Assembly (NCBI RefSeq): GCF_021391495.1
Contig: NZ_CP090063.1
Coordinates: 5,952,001 to 6,016,000, forward strand
DNA length: 64,000 nt
Direction: 5' to 3'
Origin: Amycolatopsis acidiphila
GTDB lineage: Bacteria; Actinomycetota; Actinomycetes; Mycobacteriales; Pseudonocardiaceae
Under the pieces are notes generated by a model that saw nothing but the letters and a program-made list of their open reading frames with translations, did not search any database and was not told where the DNA came from. A program made the position numbers and the translations under genes. Of the stretch, positions 25,802 through 34,900 are shown piece after piece. The first letter of the stretch is position 1; every line of letters begins with the position of its first letter.

Positions 25802-25807
25802 TACCCT
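25802..25807 (+). promoter_or_regulatory. Likely -10 element of a leaderless transcript
   Basis: TACCCT (TAnnnT) is followed by exactly 7 bases and then the ATG at 25815. No ribosome binding site is seen, so the methyltransferase mRNA may begin at its start codon. Confidence 0.5.
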
Positions 25808-25814
25808 CACACAC

Positions 25815-26483
25815 ATGGATGTATTCCCGGATTTCGACGAGGTGTACCGCGGCCGGCCGCTGCAGCCGGGACTCACCCAGGTGCCCTGGGACATCGGCGA
25901 GCCGCAACCGCTGGTGGTCGCGCTGGAAGCGACGGGCGAGATCCGGGGCGATGTGCTCGACGCGGGGTGCGGGCTCGGCGAGAACACGATGTTCCTGGCC
26001 GCCAGGGGATACCGCGTGACGGGGATCGACGGCGCGCCGACGGCGATCGAACGCGCCTCGGCCGCGGCCCGCGAGCGCGGGCTCGCGGCGGAGTTCGAGG
26101 TCCGCGACGTGACGCGGCTCGAAGGGCTCGACGGACGATTCGACACCGTCGTCGACAGCGCGCTCTACCACTGTCTCGACGACGAGCAGCAGCACGCGTA
26201 CGTGGCCGGGCTGCACCGGGCGTGCCGTCCGGGCGCGACGGTGCACGTCTTCGCCCGGTCGGAGGAACTGGGCGAGGTGCCCGGCCCGCGGACGATCTCC
26301 GAGTCGAACCTGCGGACCACGTTCGGCGAAGGCTGGGAGATCACGCGTCTGCGACACGCGCAGTACACGACCGCGATCACGTCCGCGGTGTTCGACGGCA
26401 CCCCGCTCCCCGGCAGCCTTCCGGTCGACGAGCAGGGGCGCTACCTCATGCAGGTGTGGCAGCTCGCGGCCGTGCGCCGCTAG
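25815..26483 (+). CDS. Class I SAM-dependent methyltransferase
   Basis: 222 residues. VLDAGCGLGENTMFLAARG is motif I of the AdoMet-binding Rossmann fold, TGIDGAPTAIERA motif II, and FDTVVDSALYHCLDDEQ the post-II region. The N-terminal DVFPDFDEVYRGRPLQPG resembles thiopurine/tellurite-type methyltransferases of actinobacteria. Substrate unknown. It is monocistronic; divergent from the LLM genes. Confidence 0.82.
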   Translation: MDVFPDFDEVYRGRPLQPGLTQVPWDIGEPQPLVVALEATGEIRGDVLDAGCGLGENTMFLAARGYRVTGIDGAPTAIERASAAARERGLAAEFEVRDVTRLEGLDGRFDTVVDSALYHCLDDEQQHAYVAGLHRACRPGATVHVFARSEELGEVPGPRTISESNLRTTFGEGWEITRLRHAQYTTAITSAVFDGTPLPGSLPVDEQGRYLMQVWQLAAVRR

Positions 26484-26509
26484 GACGCCTCCCGCCGGGT
26501 GCCGCCGGC

Positions 26510-26610
26510 CTAGGGGCCGTTTCAGAAGTGGCTTGCGGGCCGGTGCGGGTAGCGGTGCAAGCTGACGGCGCAGGCGCAAGCGGCTCCGCCGCTTATGAAA
26601 CACAACCTAG
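26510..26610. repeat. 101-bp inverted-repeat element (MITE/REP-like candidate)
   Basis: Imperfect 23-bp terminal inverted repeats lie at 26510-26532 (CTAGGGGCCGTTTCAGAAG...) and 26588-26610 (...CTTATGAAACACAACCTAG); 17 of 23 positions pair. Inside is a perfect hairpin AAGCGGC-TCC-GCCGCTT at 26578-26594. The right end overlaps the icmF stop codon (26607-26609). It has no ORF. It could be a small nonautonomous element or a dispersed intergenic repeat that also acts as terminator for both flanking convergent genes. Confidence 0.45.
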
Positions 26611-29600
26611 ACGTTGCGCCGGTACTGGCCGCCGACCTCGAAGAACGCCTCGGTGATCTGGCCCAGCGTGCACACCCGCGCCGCGTCCATCAGCACCGCG
26701 AACACGTTCTCCCCGCTGGTGGTCGCGTCGCGCAGCGCCTGCAGCGCCTGCTCGGCCTCGTCGCGGTGGCGCTGCTGGAAGTCGGCCACGCGCTCGAGCT
26801 GCGACTCCTTCTCCGCCTCCGTCGCCCGCGCGAGCTCGACCTCGATCTCGTCCTCCTCCGGATGCGGGTTGCGGAACGTGTTGACCCCGACGATCGGCAG
26901 CGAGCCGTCGTGCTTGAGCCGCTCGTACAGCATCGACTCGTCCTGGATCTTGCCGCGCTGGTAACCGGTCTCCATCGCGCCGAGCACGCCACCGCGCTCG
27001 GAGATCCGGTCGAACTCGGTGAGCACGGCCTCCTCCACCAGGTCGGTCAGCTCGTCGATGACGAACGAGCCCTGCAGCGGGTTCTCGTTCTTCGACAGGC
27101 CCCACTCCTTGTTGATGATCATCTGGATGGCCATCGCGCGGCGCACCGAGTGCTCGCTCGGCGTGGTGATCGCCTCGTCGAAGGCGTTGGTGTGCAAGGA
27201 GTTCGCGTTGTCGTACAGCGCGCACAGCGCCTGCAGCGTGGTGCGGATGTCGTTGAAGCTGATCTCCTGCGCGTGCAGCGACCGGCCCGAGGTCTGCACG
27301 TGGTACTTGAGCTTCTGCGACCGCTCGTTCGCGCCGTAGCGCTCCTTCATCGCGACCGCCCAGATGCGCCGGGCCACCCGCCCCAGCACCGAGTACTCCG
27401 CGTCCATCCCGTTGGAGAAGAAGAACGACAGGTTCGGTGCGAAGTCGTCGATGTCCATGCCACGGGCGAGGTAGGACTCGACGTAGGTGAACCCGTTGGC
27501 GAGCGTGAACGCCAGCTGTGAGATGGGGTTCGCCCCCGCCTCGGCGATGTGGTAGCCGGAGATCGACACCGAGTAGAAGTTGCGCACCCCGTGCTCGATG
27601 AACCACTCCTGGATGTCCGCCATCATCCGCAGGCTGAACTCGGTGGAGAAGATGCAGGTGTTCTGCCCCTGGTCCTCCTTGAGGATGTCGGCCTGCACGG
27701 TGCCGCGGACGTTGCGCAGCGTCCACTCCCGCAGCTCCGCGGCCTCCTCGGCGCTCGGCTCGCGCCCGTGCTCCTCGCGGAAGGCCGCCATCCGCTGCTC
27801 GATCGCGGTGTTGAGGAAGAACGCCAAGATCGTCGGCGCGGGGCCGTTGATCGTCATCGACACCGAGGTCGACGGGGCGGTCAGGTCGAACCCGTCGTAG
27901 AGGGCCTTCATGTCCTCGACGGAGGCGATCGACACCCCGGAGGTGCCGACCTTGCCGTAGATGTCGGGGCGGGTGTCCGGGTCATGCCCGTAGAGCGTCA
28001 CGGAGTCGAACGCCGTCGACAGCCGCTTCGCCGCCGACTCGGCCGAAAGGTACTTGAACCGGCGGTTGGTCCGGAACGCGTCGCCCTCGCCCGCGAACAT
28101 GCGGGCCGGGTCCTCGCCGTCCCGCTTGAACGGGAAAACCCCTGCGGTGTAAGGGAAGTAGCCGGGAAGGTGCTCGCGGCGCAGGAACGACAGCAGTTCG
28201 CCGGACTCGGTGTAGCGCGGCAGCGCGACGCGCGGGACCTTGTTGCCCGACAACGTATCCCGCCACAGCTGGGTGCGCAGCTCCTTGTCCCGCACCTTGA
28301 ACACCAGCTCTTCGCCGCGATAGGACTCCGACAGCGCCGTCCACTCGTCGAGCAGGCGGCGGGTCGCATCGTCCACACGGGACTCGGCCTCGTCGAGCAG
28401 CTCGCCGATCGCCCCGGTGTCCGCGTTCACCTTCGCCAGCGCCGCCTTCGCCGCGGCCAGCTGGTTGCGCTCGCGGACCGCCTCGACCTGCTCCTGGGTG
28501 CGCTGGTGGTAGTCGCGCACGGTGTCTGCGATGTCGGCGAGGTAGCGGGTGCGCGAGGTGGGGATGATCGTGCCGGCGCCCGTCGAGACCTTGCCCGCGA
28601 TCTGCGGCAGCGTGCCCGCGGACACCGAAAGCCCCTTTTCCGCCAAGGCATCGCGCAGGTACTGGTACAGCGCGGTGACCCCGTCGTCGTTGAACTTCGC
28701 CGCGCTGGTCCCGAACACCGGCATGTCGTCGGGCGAGGCGCCGAACTCCTCGCGGTTGCGCACGAGCTGACGGGCGACGTCCCGGCGCGCGTCCTCCGCG
28801 CCCCGCCGTTCGAACTTGTTGATCGCCACGGCATCGGCGAAGTCGAGCATGTCGATCTTCTCCAGCTGCGACGCCGCGCCGAACTCCGGGGTCATCACGT
28901 ACAGCGCGTGGTCGACGTGGTCCACGATGCCGGCGTCGCCCTGGCCGATCCCCGGCGTCTCGACGATCACCAGGTCGTGGCCGGCGGCCTTGCAGGCCAG
29001 GATCGCCTCGTCCAGCCCCGTCGGGATCTCCCCGCTCGTCGTGCGGGTGGCCAGCGAGCGGAAGTACACCGAGGAGCCGTCGAGGCTGTTCATCCGGATG
29101 CGGTCGCCCAGCAGCGCCCCGCCGCCACGACGGCGCGTGGGGTCCACCGCGAGCACCGCGATGCGCAGCTTGTCCTGCTGGTCCAGGCGGAAACGGCGGA
29201 TCAGCTCGTCGGTGAGCGAGGACTTGCCCGACCCGCCGGTGCCCGTGATGCCCAGGACCGGCACCGTCCTGGCCTTGGCGGTGTCGGCGATCGCGGTGTG
29301 CCACTCCTGCGGCAGGACATCGGCCTGCAGCTGGGTGATCGTGCGGGACAGCGCCCGGACGTCCCCGGCGAGCAGGTCGGCGGGCGAGCCCACCGGCTGC
29401 GCCGCCAGGTCGACGTCGCACTCCTTGATCATCAGATTGATCATCCCGGGCAGCCCCAGCTCGAGGCCGTCGTCCGGGGAGAAGATGCGGGCCACGCCCC
29501 GCGAGTGCAACAGTTCGATCTCTTCGCGGACGATCACCCCGCCCCCGCCGCCGAAGACCCTGATGTGCCCCGCGCCGCGCTCGCGCAGCAGCTCGACGAG

Positions 29601-29843
29601 GTAGGAGAAGTACTCGACGTGGCCGCCCTGGTAGGCGCTGATCGCGACGCCCTGGGCGTCCTCGGCGATCGCGGCCGTGGCGACCTCGTCCACCGAGCGG
29701 TTGTGGCCGAGGTGCACGACCTCCGCACCCTGGGACTGCAGGATGCGGCGCATGATGTTGATGGACGCGTCGTGGCCGTCGAACAGGCTCGAGGCGGTGA
29801 CGAACCGGACCGGGTGCACGGCTTTGTACAAGGGCGCGCTCAT
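26607..29843 (-). CDS. icmF: Fused isobutyryl-CoA mutase IcmF
   Basis: 1078-residue adenosylcobalamin-dependent mutase that interconverts isobutyryl-CoA and butyryl-CoA, with its G-protein chaperone inserted between subunits. The B12-binding domain is first: SLFDGHDASIN (His24 lower ligand), then VFGGGGGVIV. The MeaI-type GTPase has GTGGSGKSS (Walker A, 201-209) and NKFER. The C-terminal mutase barrel contains SISGYHIAEAGANPISQLA and NSLHTNAFDEAITTPSE. This order defines IcmF rather than methylmalonyl-CoA mutase. The ATG at 29841-29843 has GGAGG unusually close (1 base). It would feed branched-chain or valine-derived acyl-CoA into beta-oxidation. Confidence 0.94.
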   Translation of the reverse strand: MSAPLYKAVHPVRFVTASSLFDGHDASINIMRRILQSQGAEVVHLGHNRSVDEVATAAIAEDAQGVAISAYQGGHVEYFSYLVELLRERGAGHIRVFGGGGGVIVREEIELLHSRGVARIFSPDDGLELGLPGMINLMIKECDVDLAAQPVGSPADLLAGDVRALSRTITQLQADVLPQEWHTAIADTAKARTVPVLGITGTGGSGKSSLTDELIRRFRLDQQDKLRIAVLAVDPTRRRGGGALLGDRIRMNSLDGSSVYFRSLATRTTSGEIPTGLDEAILACKAAGHDLVIVETPGIGQGDAGIVDHVDHALYVMTPEFGAASQLEKIDMLDFADAVAINKFERRGAEDARRDVARQLVRNREEFGASPDDMPVFGTSAAKFNDDGVTALYQYLRDALAEKGLSVSAGTLPQIAGKVSTGAGTIIPTSRTRYLADIADTVRDYHQRTQEQVEAVRERNQLAAAKAALAKVNADTGAIGELLDEAESRVDDATRRLLDEWTALSESYRGEELVFKVRDKELRTQLWRDTLSGNKVPRVALPRYTESGELLSFLRREHLPGYFPYTAGVFPFKRDGEDPARMFAGEGDAFRTNRRFKYLSAESAAKRLSTAFDSVTLYGHDPDTRPDIYGKVGTSGVSIASVEDMKALYDGFDLTAPSTSVSMTINGPAPTILAFFLNTAIEQRMAAFREEHGREPSAEEAAELREWTLRNVRGTVQADILKEDQGQNTCIFSTEFSLRMMADIQEWFIEHGVRNFYSVSISGYHIAEAGANPISQLAFTLANGFTYVESYLARGMDIDDFAPNLSFFFSNGMDAEYSVLGRVARRIWAVAMKERYGANERSQKLKYHVQTSGRSLHAQEISFNDIRTTLQALCALYDNANSLHTNAFDEAITTPSEHSVRRAMAIQMIINKEWGLSKNENPLQGSFVIDELTDLVEEAVLTEFDRISERGGVLGAMETGYQRGKIQDESMLYERLKHDGSLPIVGVNTFRNPHPEEDEIEVELARATEAEKESQLERVADFQQRHRDEAEQALQALRDATTSGENVFAVLMDAARVCTLGQITEAFFEVGGQYRRNV

Positions 29844-29913
29844 GCCTCCAAAATACTCGGACTTCCTACTATTGCAAAGCCAACTGTCCGAGTGATGTGG
29901 CGCACCCTGGCAC

Positions 29914-29986
29914 GGGCAGGTGGGAACGCAGTTCGCCAACGGCCTTCGGCGGCGCGGGCACATGGGAACACAGTCCGGCAACGGCC
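29914..29986. repeat. Two 31-bp imperfect direct repeats upstream of icmF
   Basis: Copies at 29914-29944 and 29956-29986 share 26 of 31 bases (core GGGAAC(G/A)CAGT...GCAACGGCC-like). They lie in the 277-bp region between icmF and cvnD. No gene is supported here; the repeats may be regulator sites or remnants. Confidence 0.4.
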
Positions 29987-30120
29987 ATCGACAGCACGCG
30001 AAGGAGAGCAGGCCGCGACAAAGCGCAGGCCGGCGAGAGAACGCGGGCGGGGACCAGCGGGGGGCGCCTTGGGGCGCGGTTCAGCCACCCGCGCGCTCGC
30101 ACGCGCGGATCGGCCCAGCG

Positions 30121-30732
30121 TCAGCGGGCGTTGGCCGCCCGCAGCGCGATCCACTGCCGCATCGCGTACTCGACCAGCGTGATCAGCGTCTGCTTGGTCG
30201 ACTCGCGATCGCGCGCGTCGCAGCGCACGATCGGGATGCTCGGGTCGATCGCCAGCGCTTCCCGGACGTCGTTGACGTCGTGGTGCATCACACCGTCGAA
30301 GGTGTTCACGCCGATGATGTACGGCAGCCTGCGATCCTCGAAGAAGTCGACCGGCGCGAACGAGTCCGCGAGCCGGCGCGTGTCCGCGAGCACCACGGCC
30401 CCGATCGCCCCGCGCACCAGGTCGTCCCACATGAACCAGAACCGCTGCTGCCCCGGCGTGCCGAACAGGTACAGGATCAGGTCGGCGTCCAGTGACACCC
30501 GGCCGAAGTCCATCGCCACCGTGGTGGTGGCCTTGTTCGGGGTGCTGTCGAGGTTGTCGATGCCGCGGCTGGCATCGGTCATCATGGCCTCGGTGGTGAG
30601 AGGCACGATCTCCGACACCGACCCCACGAAAGTGGTCTTGCCGGCGCCGAAGCCACCGGCGACCACGATCTTGGCCGAGGTCATGGTCTGCGGCGCGGCC
30701 GGCCGCGGTGCTTTAAAGCCGACGGAGTCCAC
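30121..30732 (-). CDS. cvnD: Conservon GTPase CvnD
   Basis: 203-residue small Ras/Arf-like GTPase: KIVVAGGFGAGKTTFVGS (G1), DFGRVSLD and LFGTPGQQRFWF (G3), and GVNTFDG (G4-like). In conservons CvnD is membrane-associated through CvnA-CvnC and acts as a G-protein-like switch. GTG start 30730-30732 overlaps the end of cvnC by 20 bp; it is the last gene of the cvnABCD operon. Confidence 0.92.
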   Translation of the reverse strand: MDSVGFKAPRPAAPQTMTSAKIVVAGGFGAGKTTFVGSVSEIVPLTTEAMMTDASRGIDNLDSTPNKATTTVAMDFGRVSLDADLILYLFGTPGQQRFWFMWDDLVRGAIGAVVLADTRRLADSFAPVDFFEDRRLPYIIGVNTFDGVMHHDVNDVREALAIDPSIPIVRCDARDRESTKQTLITLVEYAMRQWIALRAANAR

Positions 30733-31498
30733 TCAACACCCTTTCCATCAACATGAGATGCGCCTCGGCGTTTTCACTGCCGGACACGGTCTTGTGCACG
30801 GTGATCAAGCCGGCATCGGCCGCGTCACTGATGAGCACCCTGGCCACGCCGACCGGGACCCGCAGCAGCGCCGCGATCTCCGCGACCGAACGTGGCGACC
30901 GGCATTCTTCCACTATCTGACGGTGCTCGAACTGCATCGGCACCCCCGCGTCCATGCGGGCGGCGACGACATCCTTGACGGAGACCAGCGTCTCCAGTTC
31001 CAGCGCGTAGCTGGCCCTCGTCCGCCCCCCGGTCAGAGCGTACGGCCGGACGGCCGCGGTCTCCTCCTCGAAGGGAGCGGGCTCGGGTCTTTCCGGCAGC
31101 ATCGGCCCGCTGTTGGACACCGCGGGCTCGAAGTAGCCGGTACCGAAGCTCGTGCCCTGGCTGGGCTCGAAGTACCCCGAACCCTGGCCGGGCTCGAAGT
31201 AGCCCGAATCCGGGCCGGACTCGTGGAACCCGGGCGGGCCCGGAGCCGGCGCGGGCTCGTAGGCCTGCGGCGACGGACCGGGCTGCGCCGGGGACAGGCC
31301 GGGGTCCGGCTCGTCCTGGCGCGGCTCGGCCGCAGCCTCGGCTTCGGACTCCTTGGCCTTCTTCCGCTTCCGGCGGCCACGTCCCGAATCCAAGGTGAAG
31401 CCGTTGAGGACGTCCGCGAATGTCGCGTCGTCGTCCTCGTCAGGAGGGGAACCGCTCCCGGGTCCCATGGTCATCGCGGCATCATCCCACCGGTTCAC
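30713..31498 (-). CDS. cvnC: Conservon DUF742 protein CvnC
   Basis: 261 residues. The conserved DUF742 domain is the C-terminal ~120 residues (VRPYALTGGRTRASYALELE through LMLMERVLSGLRRL), predicted winged-helix-like. The N-terminal half is disordered, Glu/Pro-rich, with near-repeated GYFEP units (SGYFEPGQGSGYFEPSQGTS and more), and a basic patch GRGRRKRKKAK. GTG 31496-31498 overlaps the cvnB stop region by 17 bp; an ATG at 31474 is an alternative. DUF742 proteins link the CvnA kinase to CvnD. Confidence 0.88.
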   Translation of the reverse strand: MNRWDDAAMTMGPGSGSPPDEDDDATFADVLNGFTLDSGRGRRKRKKAKESEAEAAAEPRQDEPDPGLSPAQPGPSPQAYEPAPAPGPPGFHESGPDSGYFEPGQGSGYFEPSQGTSFGTGYFEPAVSNSGPMLPERPEPAPFEEETAAVRPYALTGGRTRASYALELETLVSVKDVVAARMDAGVPMQFEHRQIVEECRSPRSVAEIAALLRVPVGVARVLISDAADAGLITVHKTVSGSENAEAHLMLMERVLSGLRRL

Positions 31499-31925
31499 CG
31501 ATCAGGGCACCGCCGGAGCCCTGTAGCTGGGCACGCAGTTCCGGGGTGAGGATCTGGCCGACGCGGTCGACCAGCATCGTCATCTCGTAGGCCACCTGAC
31601 CGATGTCGCAGTTCGGCGCCGCGAGGACCGCGAGGCACGAACCGTCGCTGATGGACATCAGCACCATGATGCCGAGCTCCATCTCGACCACGGTCTCGTT
31701 GACCGCCCCGGCCTCGAAACAGCGCGCCGCCCCCTGCGTGAGGCTGATGAGGCCGGAAGCAACCGCGGCGAGCTGGTCGGCGCGGTCGAGGGGCAAGCGG
31801 TTCGACGCGGTCAGCAGCAGCCCGTCGGCGGACACGACCACCGCGTGCGCCACACCCGGCACACGCTCGGCGAAGTCATTGACCAGCCATCCGAACTGGT
31901 TCTGTTGTGGCTGCGGCGAGGTCAT
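31482..31925 (-). CDS. cvnB: Conservon roadblock/LC7 protein CvnB
   Basis: 147-residue roadblock/longin-fold protein: NQFGWLVNDFAERVPGVAHA at the N-terminus, VVSADGLLLTAS and SDGSCLAVLAAPNCDIGQV. These act as GTPase-activating or scaffold proteins for the CvnD-type GTPase (established for MglB-like relatives; inferred here). ATG 31923-31925 overlaps the cvnA stop (ATGA). Confidence 0.92.
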   Translation of the reverse strand: MTSPQPQQNQFGWLVNDFAERVPGVAHAVVVSADGLLLTASNRLPLDRADQLAAVASGLISLTQGAARCFEAGAVNETVVEMELGIMVLMSISDGSCLAVLAAPNCDIGQVAYEMTMLVDRVGQILTPELRAQLQGSGGALIGEPVG

Positions 31926-34900
31926 TCACCCTCCATGGTTTCGTGTTCAGACTCGGCAGGCTGTCCCGTGCGGTGCCGTCCACGCCGGACACCTTGCTGG
32001 AAACTGTTCAGCCTGCCGCGCACATCCTGCGGGTCACGCTGGGTTCGCGGTCCAGGCGTGCTCGCGGAAGACGCACTGCCCGGCAAGAGTTGTTCACCAC
32101 GACGGCGGCGCGGCAGTCCCGCCGCCGTGTAGCCCGACGGAGCGGCCTGCGAGACCGCCTCGACCGTCCGCCAGCTTTCGTCCGTCGGGAAGGACCAGGC
32201 GGACTCCCCGGCCGCGGCGACGGGTTCGGCCACGGTCTCGGCTTCCCCACGCTGCCGCCGGGGCAGCGGAGCCTCCGTCGCCGGAGCCTCCTCCGGCGAC
32301 TCGTCGAAGAACCGCGGCTTCTGCCACAGGAACGCGCCTGAGGTCTCGGTGGACTCCTCCGGCGGCTCGAGCCGCCGTGGCGGCTCGGCGGACCGGCGCT
32401 GGGGCAGCGGGCTCTCCCCGCCCTGCTGCAACTCCCGCTGCGACTCCCGCTGGGGCAACCGCTGCGACAGCGAGGTCTCCGGGACCGGCTGCGGCGGCCG
32501 CTGGGGCAGCCCGCCCTCGCCGGATCGCGGCGGCAACGGCGGGTTCTCCCCGACCGGGCGCCGGTGCGGCAGCGCGCCGCCGGACTGCCGCTGCGGCAAC
32601 GGGTTCTCGCCCGTCGGCTGCCGGCGCACCGGTGCGCTCTCCTCCGGGGGCTCGGGGCGGCGCCACGGCACCGGGTTCGCCGTCACGGCCTCGGCCTCGT
32701 CGGCGTCCGGCCATGACTCCTGCCGCGGATCCTGTCGCGGCTGCGGCTGCGGCACACCGGCGGACCTGCCCGGCGACGGCCGCCGCTGCGGCAGCGCCTG
32801 GCTCGCGGTCTCCTCGAGAGCATCCTGCGGTGCGGCGCTCTGTGCCTCGGCCGGCTGCTGATCGCGGGCGGCGTGCCGGGCACGGCTGACGCCCTGCTGG
32901 AAGCTGCTCAGCCGGCCACGGATGTCCGCGGGGTCCCGCATCGGCAGCGGCGCGTCCGTCGACGACTCCGCCTGCCGCACCGGCTCCGGGGTGCCACCGG
33001 GGGTGGCGCTGCCGGGCATGAGCTGCTCACCGCGGCGGCGGCGTGGCAGGCCGGACTCGGTGAAGCTGGTCGGCTCCACCTCGGCCACGGCACGCGCGGC
33101 ACGGAAGCTCTCGTCGGCCGCGAAGTCCCAGCCGGTGGTCGCCCTGCCCTCGGCGGGCTGCTCGGGCTCGCGCACCGCTTCGGCCGGCTTCTCGGCTTCC
33201 ACGGGCTTCGCGGACTTCGCCGGCTTCGCGGCGACTGCCGCCTTCTCCGGCTTCGGCGCCGGCTTGTCGCTGCGGAACCAGGCCGAAAGCGTCTCGTCGA
33301 AGATCGGGGTGGTCTCGCGCGGGGTGGGCGGCGGCGGGGGCGGCGCCGGTTCGGCCGCGGCCGCGCTCCACCACTCGGTGAGCGCGCCCGAGCTGGTGTT
33401 CGCCTCGAACAGCGCCTTGCCCGCGGGCAGCGCGCCGCCCGGCAGGTCCGCCGGCTCGGGGTTGGCGGGCGGCTGGTCCAGCTCGTCCGGCTGGACCGGG
33501 CTGAACAGCTCCGTGCCCGAAACCTCCAGGTCCGACGGCGGCCGCGGCGGCAGCATGCCGGAGTGGCCGTTCTGACCCCACGGCCCCGGCTGGGCGGCAC
33601 CGTCGCCGAGTGTGCCCGAGGTCGTCCCGGCGAGGCTGGTCAGCGCACCCGCGCGGCCCGCGCCGTTGACGGTGCGCCGACGCGGCAGCTCCGGGTCCTG
33701 CTGCTGCTGGGGCACCGGGGCGGGGACGGCCGTCTCCGGCAGGTCCATCACGAGCTCGGCCGGCACGTTGACGGTGGCACGGACACCGACGATGTCCTTG
33801 CCGCCGTGCAGGGTCACCCCGATGCGGTGCCGCCCGGCAAGGCGGCCGACCACGAACAGGCCCATCCGGCGCGAGGTGGCGAGGTCGACGCTGGCGGCCT
33901 CGGTCAGCCGGGCGTTCGCCTCGCCGACCTCGGCCTCGTTCATGCCGATGCCCTTGTCCATGATGTCGACGACCAGACCGCCCTGGTCCGACACCCGCGT
34001 CGACACGGTCACCTGCGTCTCGGGCGCGGAGAACGCGGTCGCGTTGTCCAGCAGCTCCGCGATCAGGCGCATGAGGTCGCTGGCCGCGTAGCCGACGATC
34101 CGCGCGGTGGGCGGCGGCTGCACGACCACGCGCTGGTACTGCTCGATCTCCGACACCGCGGCACGCAGCACGTCGGCGGTGGTGACCGGCTGGCCGGACC
34201 GGCGGCCCGGCTCGGCGCCGGAGAGGACCATCAGGTTCTCGTTGTTGCGCCGCATCCGGGTGGCGAGGTGGTCGAGCTGGAACAGGGTGGCCAGCTGGTC
34301 CGCGTCCTCCTCGTCCCGCTCCAGCCGCTCGATGAGCTGCAGCTGCCGCTGCACGAGGCTCTGGCTGCGGCGGGAGAGGTTGACGAACACGCTGGAGTAG
34401 CCGGTCCGCATCGCGGCCTGCTCGATCGCCAGGCGCAGCGCCTGACTGTGCACCGCGTCGAACGCCTTGGCCACCTGGCCGATCTCGTCGGCGGTGCCGA
34501 CCACGACCGGGGTGACCTCGGCGCCCTGCTCGCGGCCCTCCTGAATGTTCCGCACGGCGGCGGGCAGTTGCCTGTCCGCGACGTCCAGCGCACTGGTGCG
34601 CAGCAGGCGCAGCGAACGCAGCAGCTGGCGGGTGATCAGGAAGACCACGGCGGCGGTGAGCACCAGCGCGGCGAACAACAGCACGGCCAGCAGGCCGGCG
34701 TCGGTGCCGGAGCTGTCCACCAGCTCGCCGGAGGTCGTCGCGGCGTCGTCGCCGAGGCGGGAGCTGACGGCACGCAGGGAGTTGAGGACCGCGGTGGACA
34801 CGGTGTCCCACTGCTCGCCGGAGATCGCGTCGAGCGCGTCGCTCGCGGTCAGCCCCTGTGCGGCCAGCACACTGCTGACCAGCCGGCTGCGCGTGTCGAA

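Noticed and set aside
27549..30182. 877-codon open frame antisense to icmF
   Set aside because: Repetitive Arg/Asp/Val-rich translation, no motif; overlaps IcmF completely.
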